Assembly: GCA_022794255.1 (NCBI GenBank)
Contig: JAAWEL010000089.1
Coordinates: 24,757-88,756 of the forward strand
Source: Lachnospiraceae bacterium
GTDB lineage: Bacteria; Bacillota; Clostridia; Lachnospirales; Lachnospiraceae
Reading direction: 5' to 3'
DNA length: 64,000 bases
A program made the translations under genes and the position numbers. Under the pieces are notes generated by a model. It was given only the letters and a program-made list of their open reading frames with translations, made no database searches and was not told where the DNA came from. Each line of letters begins with the position of its first letter. The stretch's first letter is position 1. This document shows positions 33,324 to 43,236 of the stretch, piece after piece.

Positions 33324-34649
33324 TCAAGGTTCAGCAAAAGATGTATCCTGCATTTTTGTTATACTTAAATGCAGATAAAAAGTAGCCATAGCTGCTGCTA
33401 TTATTTCAACCAATACAGTCGCATAGGCGGCTCCATACATGCCAAATTTGATAATCAACAAATAATTGAATACCACCTCTGAGACAATCTGTATCGCACT
33501 AATAAACAGATTGTAATGTACTTTCTTTAGCCCGGCAAGAATGTTGACACTCAGATCCCGGAAAGTTCCTGTCAAAAAAAATCCAACCAGATGAATTCTG
33601 AATAAACCTACTGCCTCTATATACTGATCTCCAGAAATCAGAAGAATAATCACTTTAGAAAAAATAAATAGTATGAAAGCAATCGAAAAATTAACCATAC
33701 CTGAAAAAAAATAGAGCTTTTTTACATTGGATTTAAGCCATCTCTTTTCTCTGTTATGGCCCACAATATCTGGCAAAAAGCACATAATAATGCTACTGGG
33801 GATAAACATCAGCGCATGTGGTATCATAGTGGATACCTTGTATATTGCTATTTCTTCTGTATTACGTATCAACTGGGCAATCATTGTCACATCAATTAGG
33901 TATAAAGATCTGTTGAATGCGGAACTGACTCCTGTAAAAATCGTATAATTCCATAATTCCGTAATTTGTTTAAGCTCTAACATACTTGCTGTCAGAAGAT
34001 TCTTTAGGTCCTGTCGCATAACACAAATGATACTTGCCAATGATAAAACTCTTGCACAATATTTTCCGCCGATCACTCCCGGAACCCCCCAGCAGGCTCC
34101 TACACAAGTGGCAACTGCTATCAGGACTGTATTTATATTAGTGATTTTTGCGTAGGTTTTTATCCGATTACTGCATCTCAGCATAATAGAAAAAATATTA
34201 ATCAAATATTCAATAATCAGGACAGGCAAATATATTTTTATATATAAGCCAGAATTTTCTATTACCAGCTCTGTAATATGGATATAAAAATAGAAAACAG
34301 CAATAATAACAATGTTAATAATTAATCCTATATTGAGACAATATTTATAATATCTATATGCCTCTCCTTTTCCCTTATTTTCCGCCCCAAACTGAAAAGC
34401 TCCTGAATCCAATCCAAGTCCGGCAATCAATGATGCATAAGAATATATATTTAGAATATATCCCCACATTCCAAAATCAGATCGGGTTAAAATACGAGTT
34501 ATAACCATATTGCTGATCATAACCACGATTTTGTTAATCACATTCGCACTTAACAACTGCAAAAGCCCCTGTCTTGTTTTTTTCCATGCTTGGGTTAAAA
34601 CAATCTTAAATTTTTTCTTTTTTGATTTAAATGTTTCTATCGTTTTAAT
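33324..34649 (-). CDS. wzx: polysaccharide flippase (Wzx-like), operon 2, probable ATT start
   Basis: A multi-spanning MATE/PST-type flippase with NKIVVMISNMVITRILTRSDFG near the N-terminus. The tracked start is a TTG at 34562 with poor ribosome-site spacing. The frame stays open 29 codons further up and encodes a basic, plausible lead (KKFKIVLTQAWKKTRQG). The only start-like triplet with a suitable AGGA site is ATT at 34649, giving 441 residues. An alternative is an ATG at 34587 followed by an A7 tract that would need one base fewer. The start remains uncertain; the family is clear. Confidence 0.7.
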   Translation of the reverse strand: MKTIETFKSKKKKFKIVLTQAWKKTRQGLLQLLSANVINKIVVMISNMVITRILTRSDFGMWGYILNIYSYASLIAGLGLDSGAFQFGAENKGKGEAYRYYKYCLNIGLIINIVIIAVFYFYIHITELVIENSGLYIKIYLPVLIIEYLINIFSIMLRCSNRIKTYAKITNINTVLIAVATCVGACWGVPGVIGGKYCARVLSLASIICVMRQDLKNLLTASMLELKQITELWNYTIFTGVSSAFNRSLYLIDVTMIAQLIRNTEEIAIYKVSTMIPHALMFIPSSIIMCFLPDIVGHNREKRWLKSNVKKLYFFSGMVNFSIAFILFIFSKVIILLISGDQYIEAVGLFRIHLVGFFLTGTFRDLSVNILAGLKKVHYNLFISAIQIVSEVVFNYLLIIKFGMYGAAYATVLVEIIAAAMATFYLHLSITKMQDTSFAEP

Positions 34650-34689
34650 ATTCCTTTCCTGTCTGTAATCTATATAGTTGCATAGTCTT

Positions 34690-35841
34690 TTAATTACTTA
34701 AAATTCTCTCAAATTCAGTTTTTATATTTTCCTCCAAAAACAGACACATGACCTTTTCATAGCCCATTTTTAAACAAATGCGTTCTTCAACCGACATTTC
34801 CAAAGCTTTTCTAACTCCTAATGAAAAATCCTCTTTCGTTTCCACCGTATTAAATCCATCAATCGATAGATAATTGGAACTGCAATTCGCAACAATGGGA
34901 AGCAAGTATTTCATATAACGGATTATCTTTCTTGTATATCCATAACGGATATTATTCTTTTTATTAAATTCTTTCTGGGTCATTGGAGCAAGTGCTACAG
35001 AAGCCTTGCATAGAATCTTCTCAAATTCTATTTCTGTCATACTTCCACAATAAATCACATTATCATGTGATTTATTGTGGAATGGCCCTATAACAAAAAA
35101 ATCTGTTTCCGGATTGTTCCTTGCAGCATATTCAATATATTCAAAATTAACAAATGAAACTCCAAGATAAACAGCAGCTTTTCTCATTCCGATTGGTATC
35201 ATCTCAGGAGTGAAATTTTTCATGAAATCAATCTCCTCTTTTTTGCAAAAAGGATTTCTCAAAATGCTTAATTTTTCCGGAGAAATACCATTTTTTAGAT
35301 AGTATTCTATCATGCACTCATCAACACACAGCACATGATCCGAAATATCAATCATTTTCTTTTCATACTCAATGGTATTACTTAAGGTGGAAAAAGTTCC
35401 CATTATATCAGATATCCGAAAAATGATTTTTGCATTTGGATAATCTTCACGAATATTCTCTGCATACTGGCAATTATTTCCTTCTACAAGAATTACCTGG
35501 TATTGATCCTGTAACTTTTTTCTAAGCCATTTCCAGGAGGGCCAATATTTATTTCCTAATTTCATGTGAAAAAGCTTCGCTATTCTTGCCGGAATAAGAA
35601 CTGGCACAGCAAAATTTCTAATCGTGATATCATTCTTTCTCTCTTCAATTTCTTTACACAGATCAAAAAAATTGCGCGGGTTTTCACGGTCATTTCTATT
35701 TACAAGCCAGCTGATGCTTATAGGGTTTGTCAGCCAGTCCACATCATAGGATAATTCGCTTAAAAATCTGATAAAATAATGGAAACCGCCAACTCTTTTA
35801 CAATTCTTTACATGGTATGTCATTACCAGTGCTTTTTTCAT
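34690..35841 (-). CDS. putative glycosyltransferase (GT-B)
   Basis: A 383-residue protein opening MKKALVMTYHVKNCKRVGGFHYFI, with IFRISDIMGTFSTLSNTIEY in the middle and a C-terminal part (VALAPMTQKEFNKK, IRYMKYLLPIVA) like GT4-type transferases. The typical E-x7-E motif is not obvious, so the family call is moderate. The tracked GTG at 35853 and this ATG both sit within the end of the Wzy-like gene. It adds a sugar to the operon 2 repeat unit. Confidence 0.65.
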   Translation of the reverse strand: MKKALVMTYHVKNCKRVGGFHYFIRFLSELSYDVDWLTNPISISWLVNRNDRENPRNFFDLCKEIEERKNDITIRNFAVPVLIPARIAKLFHMKLGNKYWPSWKWLRKKLQDQYQVILVEGNNCQYAENIREDYPNAKIIFRISDIMGTFSTLSNTIEYEKKMIDISDHVLCVDECMIEYYLKNGISPEKLSILRNPFCKKEEIDFMKNFTPEMIPIGMRKAAVYLGVSFVNFEYIEYAARNNPETDFFVIGPFHNKSHDNVIYCGSMTEIEFEKILCKASVALAPMTQKEFNKKNNIRYGYTRKIIRYMKYLLPIVANCSSNYLSIDGFNTVETKEDFSLGVRKALEMSVEERICLKMGYEKVMCLFLEENIKTEFERILSN

Positions 35842-37276
35842 CAATGCCTGCACCTGCCTTTATCTTAAATCTCTCTGTATCGGTATTTCCTGCTGCCGAC
35901 CGGGCTGTTATAATCTTATACCAGTTATCAAAATATATTAAAGCATTATATAACCCGCCAAAAGTAAGCATATAATAATATAAATGTTCCATCTGATACG
36001 CAATAATATATACTGACATTGATAATGTCAAATAATTATATATCATCCGTTTTACTGTCGACTGTGTTCTTCTTGACCGAAAATCCATCGCAACAAAATA
36101 CTTTATTACAGGAATGTAAAGCAATGGTCCCAATATACCAAAATACTGGATAGAACCAATCATCGGTGGGGTCCATACGGATGCTCCTGGAATTATTTTT
36201 CCTAAGTAATTTACGATTTCTAGCGGATGATACAGCCCTGTCAACAGAAAGCTGTTGTTAAAAAGACGTTTGATAAAAACCATAGGGCCCTGCTGATAAT
36301 TATCAGCTATATATGCTCCTATGGCTGTAAGCGCAGGTCCTGCAAAATATATCTGAAATTTCCGTGCAATTCTTATGCCTGTATTTTCTCCATAAAAACA
36401 GTAAACTACAGTCATAATCGTCAAAATCATGAGAATCAAATATATGATTCGTTTTTCCAGCTTTGTTCTTAAACTATATAATATTTCTAGCATACACACT
36501 CCACCTGCCAGAATTGATAGGATTCTGCGATCTGATACTATAAGAATATTAAGAATACTAATCAGAATTGCTAAACCATATCGGATCTTTGTTTTTCTTT
36601 TAAGAGCAATGCTGACAAGCGTAATTACCACTATAGGTTTAGCAAATACCTCAAGCATAATAAACAGATAATAAGCTGGTCCTCCAAATGATATGCTTTG
36701 TTTTACAACTGCCTTGTTTTTTAATAAAAACCTAAATCTCAAAGCAATCGTTGGGTTTTTCAATAAAATAAAAATACTGATTATTACCGCAATGATCGCA
36801 AATACTAAGATAACAGAATTATTTTCTTGATATTTTTGCGTTATCGTATATGCTTTCCTTGCTTTCCTGGTATAATATGAAAAAATCCCAAACACATACA
36901 AATTCTCAAAGCACATCAGCAATATGGCTTCAGGATAATAATTGATATATAGATTTTCTGGAACACCGCTATAAAAATTTCCACACGCACAAATAACAGG
37001 CAGCAAACACATTCGAAATCCATAAGCCAATACAAATAAGGTACTGCCTATACCTTTTAAATTATATTTCCGGATAAAGAGAGTCACTGCCATCATGTAT
37101 ACCATTGGAAGAATTGCTGTAATTCGATATTTTGAGTCATAAGCTGCCCCAATTAAAAAAACAAACGAAAAACATCCCATAGCATACATAGCTATACGGA
37201 TAGTATTTTCTTTTATGTACCGATTCCGTTCAACGATCCATTCTTCCCTAATATTTCTTCCATTTGTGTTATTCAT
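35798..37276 (-). CDS. wzy: oligosaccharide repeat-unit polymerase (Wzy-like), operon 2
   Basis: A 492-residue membrane protein with about 11-12 hydrophobic segments and a large polar loop near the middle (GPALTAIGAYIADNYQQGPMV), as in Wzy polymerases. It lies between two glycosyltransferase genes and close to the Wzx gene. It would polymerise the operon 2 repeat units outside the membrane. Wzy proteins are poorly conserved, so the call rests on topology and context. Confidence 0.75.
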   Translation of the reverse strand: MNNTNGRNIREEWIVERNRYIKENTIRIAMYAMGCFSFVFLIGAAYDSKYRITAILPMVYMMAVTLFIRKYNLKGIGSTLFVLAYGFRMCLLPVICACGNFYSGVPENLYINYYPEAILLMCFENLYVFGIFSYYTRKARKAYTITQKYQENNSVILVFAIIAVIISIFILLKNPTIALRFRFLLKNKAVVKQSISFGGPAYYLFIMLEVFAKPIVVITLVSIALKRKTKIRYGLAILISILNILIVSDRRILSILAGGVCMLEILYSLRTKLEKRIIYLILMILTIMTVVYCFYGENTGIRIARKFQIYFAGPALTAIGAYIADNYQQGPMVFIKRLFNNSFLLTGLYHPLEIVNYLGKIIPGASVWTPPMIGSIQYFGILGPLLYIPVIKYFVAMDFRSRRTQSTVKRMIYNYLTLSMSVYIIAYQMEHLYYYMLTFGGLYNALIYFDNWYKIITARSAAGNTDTERFKIKAGAGIDEKSTGNDIPCKEL

Positions 37277-37283
37277 GTATCAT

Positions 37284-38342
37284 CTATTCCCAACTTTTAA
37301 TATATTGGATCATGTCCTGACGCAAATCTTCTTTACTATATGCTTTATTAAATGTATCCACTGCACCTTGCTGGTACTTTTTCTTCCTATTGCTGCTGAA
37401 TGCAAGTTTTACAAGGGCCTTTCCCATCTTGTGATAGTTTTTGTTATCAATTAAGAATCCATTATACTTATTTTTAACACTATAAGGAATCGCACTGTTA
37501 TTGAAACATATTACAGGTACACCCCTTCCCATCGCCTCCATAATGACAAGCCCATATCCTTCTAAAAGAGATGGGTACAAAAATATTTCCGCATGTGAAT
37601 AATAATCATCCAATCGTTCATCATCTACACGTCCCAAAAAAGAGACTGCATTTTCCAAATGCAGCTTTTTAATTATCCTATTTAATTTTTTATAGTACCT
37701 GTCACTTTCTTTATAGTTTCCTATAATTAAGTATTTATATTCTTTATCTTTTTCATATAAATAGCGAAACGCTTTTATTCCATAATCCAACCCTTTCCTG
37801 TATTGAATATTTCCAACAAACAATACTTGCTTACTGTCAAGGGAACTGACTTTATACTTTTTCTTTTCTAACGCTGTCCTTAAAAAGATAATGTTAAATA
37901 TTTTGTGATGTATTCTTAGCTGTTCAGCCACATACTGATTCGGTATCACTAATTCATCCGCTAAATGCAGCATTTTCAGTTCTAAATATTTATGTATCTG
38001 AAATTGTAATCCAGAATGATTCATATAATTATTATGATGATGCATCATAATAATGCGAAGATTTGGGTATCGTCTTTTAATCTCTTGATTATTTATAAAA
38101 AGGAATCGAGTATACAACCGTGAATTTAAAATAAGAATATCAGCGTTAAAAATTCTGTCCAAATTATCTCTGTAAATTTTTGAAAAGGAAAGAAATGATT
38201 TGCTCTTCCCATGTAATAATGTCTGATCATCAATTAAAGTAATATTATTATGGATCTCTTTTATCATTCCGTAAAAAGATTCATCATATGCAGCTCCCCC
38301 TGTCTTATCATTGAGGGATGTTGTTAAATAATTTATTTTCAT
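37284..38342 (-). CDS. glycosyltransferase family 4 (GT-B)
   Basis: A 352-residue GT-B enzyme. The start MKINYLTTSLNDKTGGA at 38342 is preceded by AAGGA seven bases upstream, which beats the tracked start. The C-terminal domain shows LFVGNIQYRKGLDYGIKAF and FLYPSLLEGYGLVIMEAMGRGVPVI, the E-x7-E signature of GT4. It adds one sugar to the operon 2 repeat unit. Donor unknown. Confidence 0.87.
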   Translation of the reverse strand: MKINYLTTSLNDKTGGAAYDESFYGMIKEIHNNITLIDDQTLLHGKSKSFLSFSKIYRDNLDRIFNADILILNSRLYTRFLFINNQEIKRRYPNLRIIMMHHHNNYMNHSGLQFQIHKYLELKMLHLADELVIPNQYVAEQLRIHHKIFNIIFLRTALEKKKYKVSSLDSKQVLFVGNIQYRKGLDYGIKAFRYLYEKDKEYKYLIIGNYKESDRYYKKLNRIIKKLHLENAVSFLGRVDDERLDDYYSHAEIFLYPSLLEGYGLVIMEAMGRGVPVICFNNSAIPYSVKNKYNGFLIDNKNYHKMGKALVKLAFSSNRKKKYQQGAVDTFNKAYSKEDLRQDMIQYIKSWE

Positions 38343-38371
38343 TTCATGTTCCTTTTTCATTCAGGCTTTTA

Positions 38372-39346
38372 TTATTTAGTCATTTCCAGGTTTTTTATCT
38401 GAAGTTCTTGTTCTCTTTTAAGAATCTCCGGTTCAAAGACCTTTCGGATCCGATAATATGTTCTAGGTACTCCACCAAATTCCTTATATGTATGGTAAAT
38501 TCTTTTTATTACGCTTCCTTCAAAATCAAATCTTAAACCCTTTTCACCAGCCATCTTAATTCCCTCATCCATTAATGCTGAATAAGTTTCCAAAGACGAA
38601 AATTCTGGAATATTGCCTCCAAGAAGAAAATATACACATTGTTCATCAAATACCAAAAAGATGAGACTCATAATTCTTTTTTTCTCATCCTCTGACGCTA
38701 TTATTTTGCAGGCATTATGTTTTGTACATGCCTCATGTAAACGATCCCATAATTCATAGGAGAACGGGCACGATAATCCCTGCTTTTCGAAAATTTTTTT
38801 ATGTTCATTATAAAATATCTTTTTATCAACATCCACAAGTCTGTGAATGCTCTCTCTTCCCTTTCGGACCTTTCGTCTTCTATTTACAGTATAATTGTTA
38901 TAGACGGTATCATAATTTTTTGTATCCTCTATAATAAAAGAAATTCTCGGAATCACAGAATATCCATGCCACATGAATGGAATCCAGTTATGAAAGGTTG
39001 TCTGATATTGCTGCTCATATACGCCTAATCCCAAGGTATTTATATATCTGCATGCTTCATCAATTACCTTTTCTTCAAATCCTAACTGAGTCGCTTTTTT
39101 TCTGTCTTTGCCTTCTATAAATATTATGCCATTATTTTGCGTCAAGGGTGCTTTTGTAATATATTTATATCCATTTCTTTCCTCAAGGTAATATGGCATA
39201 GCTGCTAATATTTCGTTTCCACTATAATAAAGCCAGACATCCCAATTATCTCTGCCACAGACAGCATCCATCCACCATGGTTTTGAATATATTGGGATAT
39301 ATGTACTATGCCCCCATTCTATATACTTTTCCTTATTATCTGCCAT
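38372..39346 (-). CDS. FemAB/GNAT-fold acyl- or aminoacyl-transferase-like protein
   Basis: A 324-residue protein with the FemAB-like double GNAT layout: MPYYLEERNGYKYITKAPLT in the first half and SLIFLVFDEQCVYFLLGG, then LRFDFEGSVIKRIYHTYKEFGG in the second. The ending GxxxxR/FGG is typical of FemAB-related proteins in polysaccharide loci. It may add an acyl or amino-acid group to an amino sugar. I chose ATG 39346 because the tracked lead is unlike the family and GAGG lies ten bases upstream. Confidence 0.7.
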   Translation of the reverse strand: MADNKEKYIEWGHSTYIPIYSKPWWMDAVCGRDNWDVWLYYSGNEILAAMPYYLEERNGYKYITKAPLTQNNGIIFIEGKDRKKATQLGFEEKVIDEACRYINTLGLGVYEQQYQTTFHNWIPFMWHGYSVIPRISFIIEDTKNYDTVYNNYTVNRRRKVRKGRESIHRLVDVDKKIFYNEHKKIFEKQGLSCPFSYELWDRLHEACTKHNACKIIASEDEKKRIMSLIFLVFDEQCVYFLLGGNIPEFSSLETYSALMDEGIKMAGEKGLRFDFEGSVIKRIYHTYKEFGGVPRTYYRIRKVFEPEILKREQELQIKNLEMTK

Positions 39347-39424
39347 TCCTTTCCATCCTCTATTGCTGCCAGATCTACCCTCAGCGGATAAAGAGACACA
39401 CTTGTCCACTGAGGACAGACTCTC

Positions 39425-40165
39425 TTAATTAAAAAATCCCTCTGCCTTGATAGGAAACTTATATCCGTCCTTGATGAAATAAGCCCCTTCATATCCCGGA
39501 CAATAGCATGCCCTTATTCTTCGGATTATTTCTTCACACGAATAATTCATTTCTATCCTTTTTAATTCTTCAAAATCATTGCGGCTAAAATAATGCCCAT
39601 TACCTGTTTGAGATATTCCAACAGGCATATTGCTATCAGAAAATTTTGATATCATCTCAAAAGTTAATTCATATGCCTTTTTTTGACTCATATCTTCCAG
39701 TTTTGCAACCGTAATTGTCTTTGGATCAATTGAAAACTCCTCCGTGCCTATGATTGCTCCGTCATCAAAAAATTCATTTACATAATGTGCCGTTACTCTC
39801 CATTTGTTTTCCTGATAATAAATTCCCCAATTATACATAAACATACCTTTATATTCGGGGAGCGGCGCGCAATGAATATTAAATATTCGTCCTTTTAATT
39901 GTTGAATCGCTTCCTTTTTTATCCTTTTTCCAAATGTATTTGAAATGCCAAGATCATATTTATTTCTTTCAAAAAATCCATCACAATATATTTCTTCATG
40001 AAAATATTGTCGAATACCATTTTGTCTGCATATTTCTGACATTTCTGAATCTTTTCCTGATTCTGGTGACTTAAATACCACGTCCACTTGATGGCCATCT
40101 TTCATCATTTTTTCTAATGCTTGAATGGTATATTTTTTACTTTTTGTGAAATAAAGTATCCTCAT
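39425..40165 (-). CDS. sugar N-formyltransferase-like protein
   Basis: A 246-residue formyltransferase-fold protein: FNIHCAPLPEYKG carries the catalytic His, and VNEFFDDGAIIGTEEF the partner Asp. It overlaps the WbpB gene by 4 bases (ATGA), so the products are probably made together. The amino sugar made by the WbpA/B/E route is a natural target, and N-formylation would replace the WbpD acetylation step that is missing here. That pathway assignment is inference. Confidence 0.78.
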   Translation of the reverse strand: MRILYFTKSKKYTIQALEKMMKDGHQVDVVFKSPESGKDSEMSEICRQNGIRQYFHEEIYCDGFFERNKYDLGISNTFGKRIKKEAIQQLKGRIFNIHCAPLPEYKGMFMYNWGIYYQENKWRVTAHYVNEFFDDGAIIGTEEFSIDPKTITVAKLEDMSQKKAYELTFEMISKFSDSNMPVGISQTGNGHYFSRNDFEELKRIEMNYSCEEIIRRIRACYCPGYEGAYFIKDGYKFPIKAEGFFN

Positions 40166-41244
40166 CCTCTTTCCTCTTCAAATCGTCCTTTAAAATCTGT
40201 TGTAGAACAATTTTTTAATGGCAATTTTATCGCCCTAGCTTCTGCTGCTGACTTGTATATTGCAAGCACTAACTCCAAAGCTCTTTTTCCTGCTTCTGCA
40301 TTCACATAAGGCTCCCGGTTATTATTTATAGCCTCAATCATATCTGCATAAAGAGGATTATGGCCAAAACCATAAACATTCGGTGGGTTTTCAGAAAATT
40401 CAGAAATTACTGTTTCTGGTTCATCTAAAGCATCGGAAAAATTCCATTCCTCAATCCTGTTAACACTTTGTCCGCCAGCTTTAATCGTACCTTTTTCACC
40501 GAATAAATAGAGTGTTTCCTCTAAATTTTTAGGATATATATCAGTAGTTCCTTCTATAATTCCATAAGAACCATTTTTAAACCTCACAAGTGCCATTCCC
40601 AAATCTTCTGCTTCTATATAATCATGATTTAATCGATCCGTCATTCCTACTACTTCATCAACCTCATCTCCCATCATCCAACGTAAAAGATCGATATTAT
40701 GGATACACTGATTCATTAATGCCCCACCATCTTGCTCCCATGTTCCTCTCCATTTCGCTCTGGAATAATATTCCCAGTCCCGGCACCATCGAATGTGTGC
40801 AGTTCCATAAAGCATTTGGCCAAAACGATTTTGTTCTAATGCTTGTCGGATTTTTTGTATTGACTTATTAAAACGGTTTTGATGACTTGCACAGACTTTC
40901 ACCCCTTTATTTTTAGCACAAGTAATGATTTTATCTGCATCAGCAATTGATAAAGCAATAGGCTTTTCAATAATAAGATTGCACCCATAGTCAATACAAT
41001 CTAATGCAATTGAAGCATGCTTTCCACTTTCTGTAGCAATTGCCACAAGCTCTGGTTTTTCTTTTCTTAACATTTCATGGTAATCTTTATATTGATGAAC
41101 CATGCCAAGATCAAATTTCAATACTTTCTCTTTTAGCATCTTTTCATCAATGTCACAAAGACCTGCAAACTCTAAATTATTATTTTTTGCGGCCACAATA
41201 TGATTGGGTGATATCCTTCCACAACCGATTAGCGCATATTTCAT
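40162..41244 (-). CDS. wbpB: Gfo/Idh/MocA oxidoreductase, WbpB/WlbA-like
   Basis: A 360-residue NAD-dependent oxidoreductase opening MKYALIGCGRISPNHIVAA. It has IEKPIALSIADADKII (the conserved EKP motif), then GGALMNQCIHNIDLLRWMMG, the G-G-x3-D-x-G-x-H-like region. WbpB oxidises C3 of UDP-GlcNAcA to a 3-keto sugar, which WbpE aminates. WbpA lies immediately upstream (35 bases) and the WbpE-like gene ends the operon. Confidence 0.85.
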   Translation of the reverse strand: MKYALIGCGRISPNHIVAAKNNNLEFAGLCDIDEKMLKEKVLKFDLGMVHQYKDYHEMLRKEKPELVAIATESGKHASIALDCIDYGCNLIIEKPIALSIADADKIITCAKNKGVKVCASHQNRFNKSIQKIRQALEQNRFGQMLYGTAHIRWCRDWEYYSRAKWRGTWEQDGGALMNQCIHNIDLLRWMMGDEVDEVVGMTDRLNHDYIEAEDLGMALVRFKNGSYGIIEGTTDIYPKNLEETLYLFGEKGTIKAGGQSVNRIEEWNFSDALDEPETVISEFSENPPNVYGFGHNPLYADMIEAINNNREPYVNAEAGKRALELVLAIYKSAAEARAIKLPLKNCSTTDFKGRFEEERG

Positions 41245-41278
41245 TTATTTTCTCCCATTTCATTCCAATATCGCTTCT

Positions 41279-42598
41279 TTATAGCACCTCAATATTGTCG
41301 CGATTTTTTATATTTGCCATAGCATTTTTTGTGTCAAATATCATACTTGCATTTTTCTGCACCATTTCATAATCCACATTCTGATGCGCTGTTGTAATCA
41401 TTACTAAATCAGCTGCTGCAACTACCTCTGATGTAAGGCTCTTGATACTCTTCGCGCTTTGTCCGTACATGTTTATAAATTCTGGTACCCAAGGATCATA
41501 GTACTGAACATCTGCTCCGACTTTGCGCAATTCTTTCATTACCCGTATTGCTGGTGATTCGCGATAGTCATTAATATCTTGTTTATAGGAAACTCCAAGC
41601 ATCAGTATTTTTGCTCCATTAATTGCCTTTTTGCGGCGATTTAAAATATGAATTGCCCTGTTCACACAGTATTGAGGTTGGGAATCATTAATTACCATTG
41701 AATTTTCAATCAATGTTGTATGAAAACCATATTCCCGTGCTTTCCAAGTAAGATAATATGGATCTAAAGGAATACAATGTCCACCAAGGCCGGGGCCTGG
41801 ATAAAAAGGCTGAAATCCGTAAGGTTTGGTCTTCGCTGCATCTATAACCTCCCAAACAGAAATCCCCATCTCATTGCAAAGACGACCGATCTCATTAATT
41901 AAGCCGATATTTACATTACGATATGTATTTTCAAGTATCTTTTCCATTTCTGCCACTGCAGGAGAGGATACAGTGAACACTTCTCCGTCAAGAACAGCCC
42001 TATACATTGCACTTATAACCTCTGCACCATCAGAACTACATGCACCTACAACTTTTGGAGTGTTCTTCGTCTTATATAATAAATTCCCTGGATCGACTCG
42101 TTCTGGGCTAAAACCCAAATAAAAGTCCTGACCACATATAAGACCAGAACCTTCTTCCAAAATTGGTTTTATTAATTCTTCTGTTGTGCCAGGATATGTC
42201 GTTGATTCTAATACAACCATTGACCCCGTTTTTAGGTATTTGGCCACGGATGTCACAGAATCTCTGACATAGCTGATATCAGGTTCTTGATGTGCATCAA
42301 GAGGAGTAGGCACACATATTGCAATGAAATCAACGTCTTTTATAAAAGAAAAGTTTGTAGTAGCACTTAGTCTCCCTACTTTTACTAATCGCTCCAAATC
42401 AGCATCTACTACATCGCCAATATAATTGTGTCCCTCATTTACCATATTCACCTTTAAAGACTGAATATCAAAACCAATTGTCTTAAATCCGGCTTTTGCT
42501 TTCTCTACAGCAAGCGGTAGTCCCACATACCCTAACCCCACCACACCTGCAATAATGGTCCGATTTTCAATTTTTCTTAATAAGTTTTCTTTTATCAT
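41279..42598 (-). CDS. wbpA: UDP-GlcNAc 6-dehydrogenase, WbpA-like
   Basis: A 439-residue nucleotide-sugar dehydrogenase: VVGLGYVGLPLAVEKAKAG (Rossmann), VVLESTTYPGTTEEL, SPERVDPGN and the catalytic-cysteine loop PGPGLGGHCIPLDPYYL. Pairing with the WbpB-like oxidoreductase and a WbpE-like aminotransferase supports UDP-GlcNAc as substrate and a 2,3-diamino-uronic acid as product. ATG 42598 follows AGGTGA by eight bases; the tracked start is an upstream GTG. Confidence 0.88.
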   Translation of the reverse strand: MIKENLLRKIENRTIIAGVVGLGYVGLPLAVEKAKAGFKTIGFDIQSLKVNMVNEGHNYIGDVVDADLERLVKVGRLSATTNFSFIKDVDFIAICVPTPLDAHQEPDISYVRDSVTSVAKYLKTGSMVVLESTTYPGTTEELIKPILEEGSGLICGQDFYLGFSPERVDPGNLLYKTKNTPKVVGACSSDGAEVISAMYRAVLDGEVFTVSSPAVAEMEKILENTYRNVNIGLINEIGRLCNEMGISVWEVIDAAKTKPYGFQPFYPGPGLGGHCIPLDPYYLTWKAREYGFHTTLIENSMVINDSQPQYCVNRAIHILNRRKKAINGAKILMLGVSYKQDINDYRESPAIRVMKELRKVGADVQYYDPWVPEFINMYGQSAKSIKSLTSEVVAAADLVMITTAHQNVDYEMVQKNASMIFDTKNAMANIKNRDNIEVL

Positions 42599-42615
42599 GT
42601 TGATCACCTTTACTT

Positions 42616-43236
42616 TTACTCATTATTAACAATCTCTATTTCAACATTTTCCCTTTTTAATAAAAATAATAGTTGATTTATTTTTTTTTGCTCATACTCT
42701 ATCCTGGTATGCAGATTTGATGTTTTTAATATTTGAGTAAATTCATTTCTGCTTAATAATCTTCTTTCTATAGTGTCTGCACTCGCATACAAAACCTTCA
42801 CCTTATTGGGCAAACCAAAAATTCGTTTTATATTTAAAATATCCTGCATATTCATTTCCTGCTTGCTTCTCAAATATATTGCCCATAAGTATTGCAATGC
42901 GCCTTCATCAAAGAGATATATGTCATCAGGATTCTTATTAAATGACAACATTTTTTTCAGGAAAATGCCATTAAATAAAAGCGTATATGTATCCTTTTTA
43001 TTTGGAATATGTGCATCTAAAAAATCTCTATATTCTATAACCCACTTTAAATGATTAACAGAATACAACAGAACATGTCCTGCCTTTATAATATTCCGTA
43101 TTAGCCATCCCCTATTTTTATATAAATCTTTTGAATACCAATATACACATTTTCCACCTTGTAACAACTTAGTATAGTCTTTCTCCGCCAAAGTTGTTTT
43201 TCCAACCCCGGAGATACCTAAATATTCAATGACCAT
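42616..43236 (-). CDS. P-loop kinase-like protein
   Basis: A 206-residue protein with Walker A GISGVGKTTLAE at the N-terminus and a Walker B-like hydrophobic strand ending IYLFDEGALQYLW. Its layout resembles small nucleotide or sugar kinases. It overlaps the GT4 gene by 11 bases, so it is translated with it. The function is unknown; it may phosphorylate a sugar or regulate assembly. Confidence 0.6.
   Translation of the reverse strand: MVIEYLGISGVGKTTLAEKDYTKLLQGGKCVYWYSKDLYKNRGWLIRNIIKAGHVLLYSVNHLKWVIEYRDFLDAHIPNKKDTYTLLFNGIFLKKMLSFNKNPDDIYLFDEGALQYLWAIYLRSKQEMNMQDILNIKRIFGLPNKVKVLYASADTIERRLLSRNEFTQILKTSNLHTRIEYEQKKINQLLFLLKRENVEIEIVNNE

Noticed and set aside
42680-42690. A9 tract in the P-loop kinase-like gene as a switch
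   Set aside because: In frame, encodes ordinary Lys codons, and is not unusual in this base composition.
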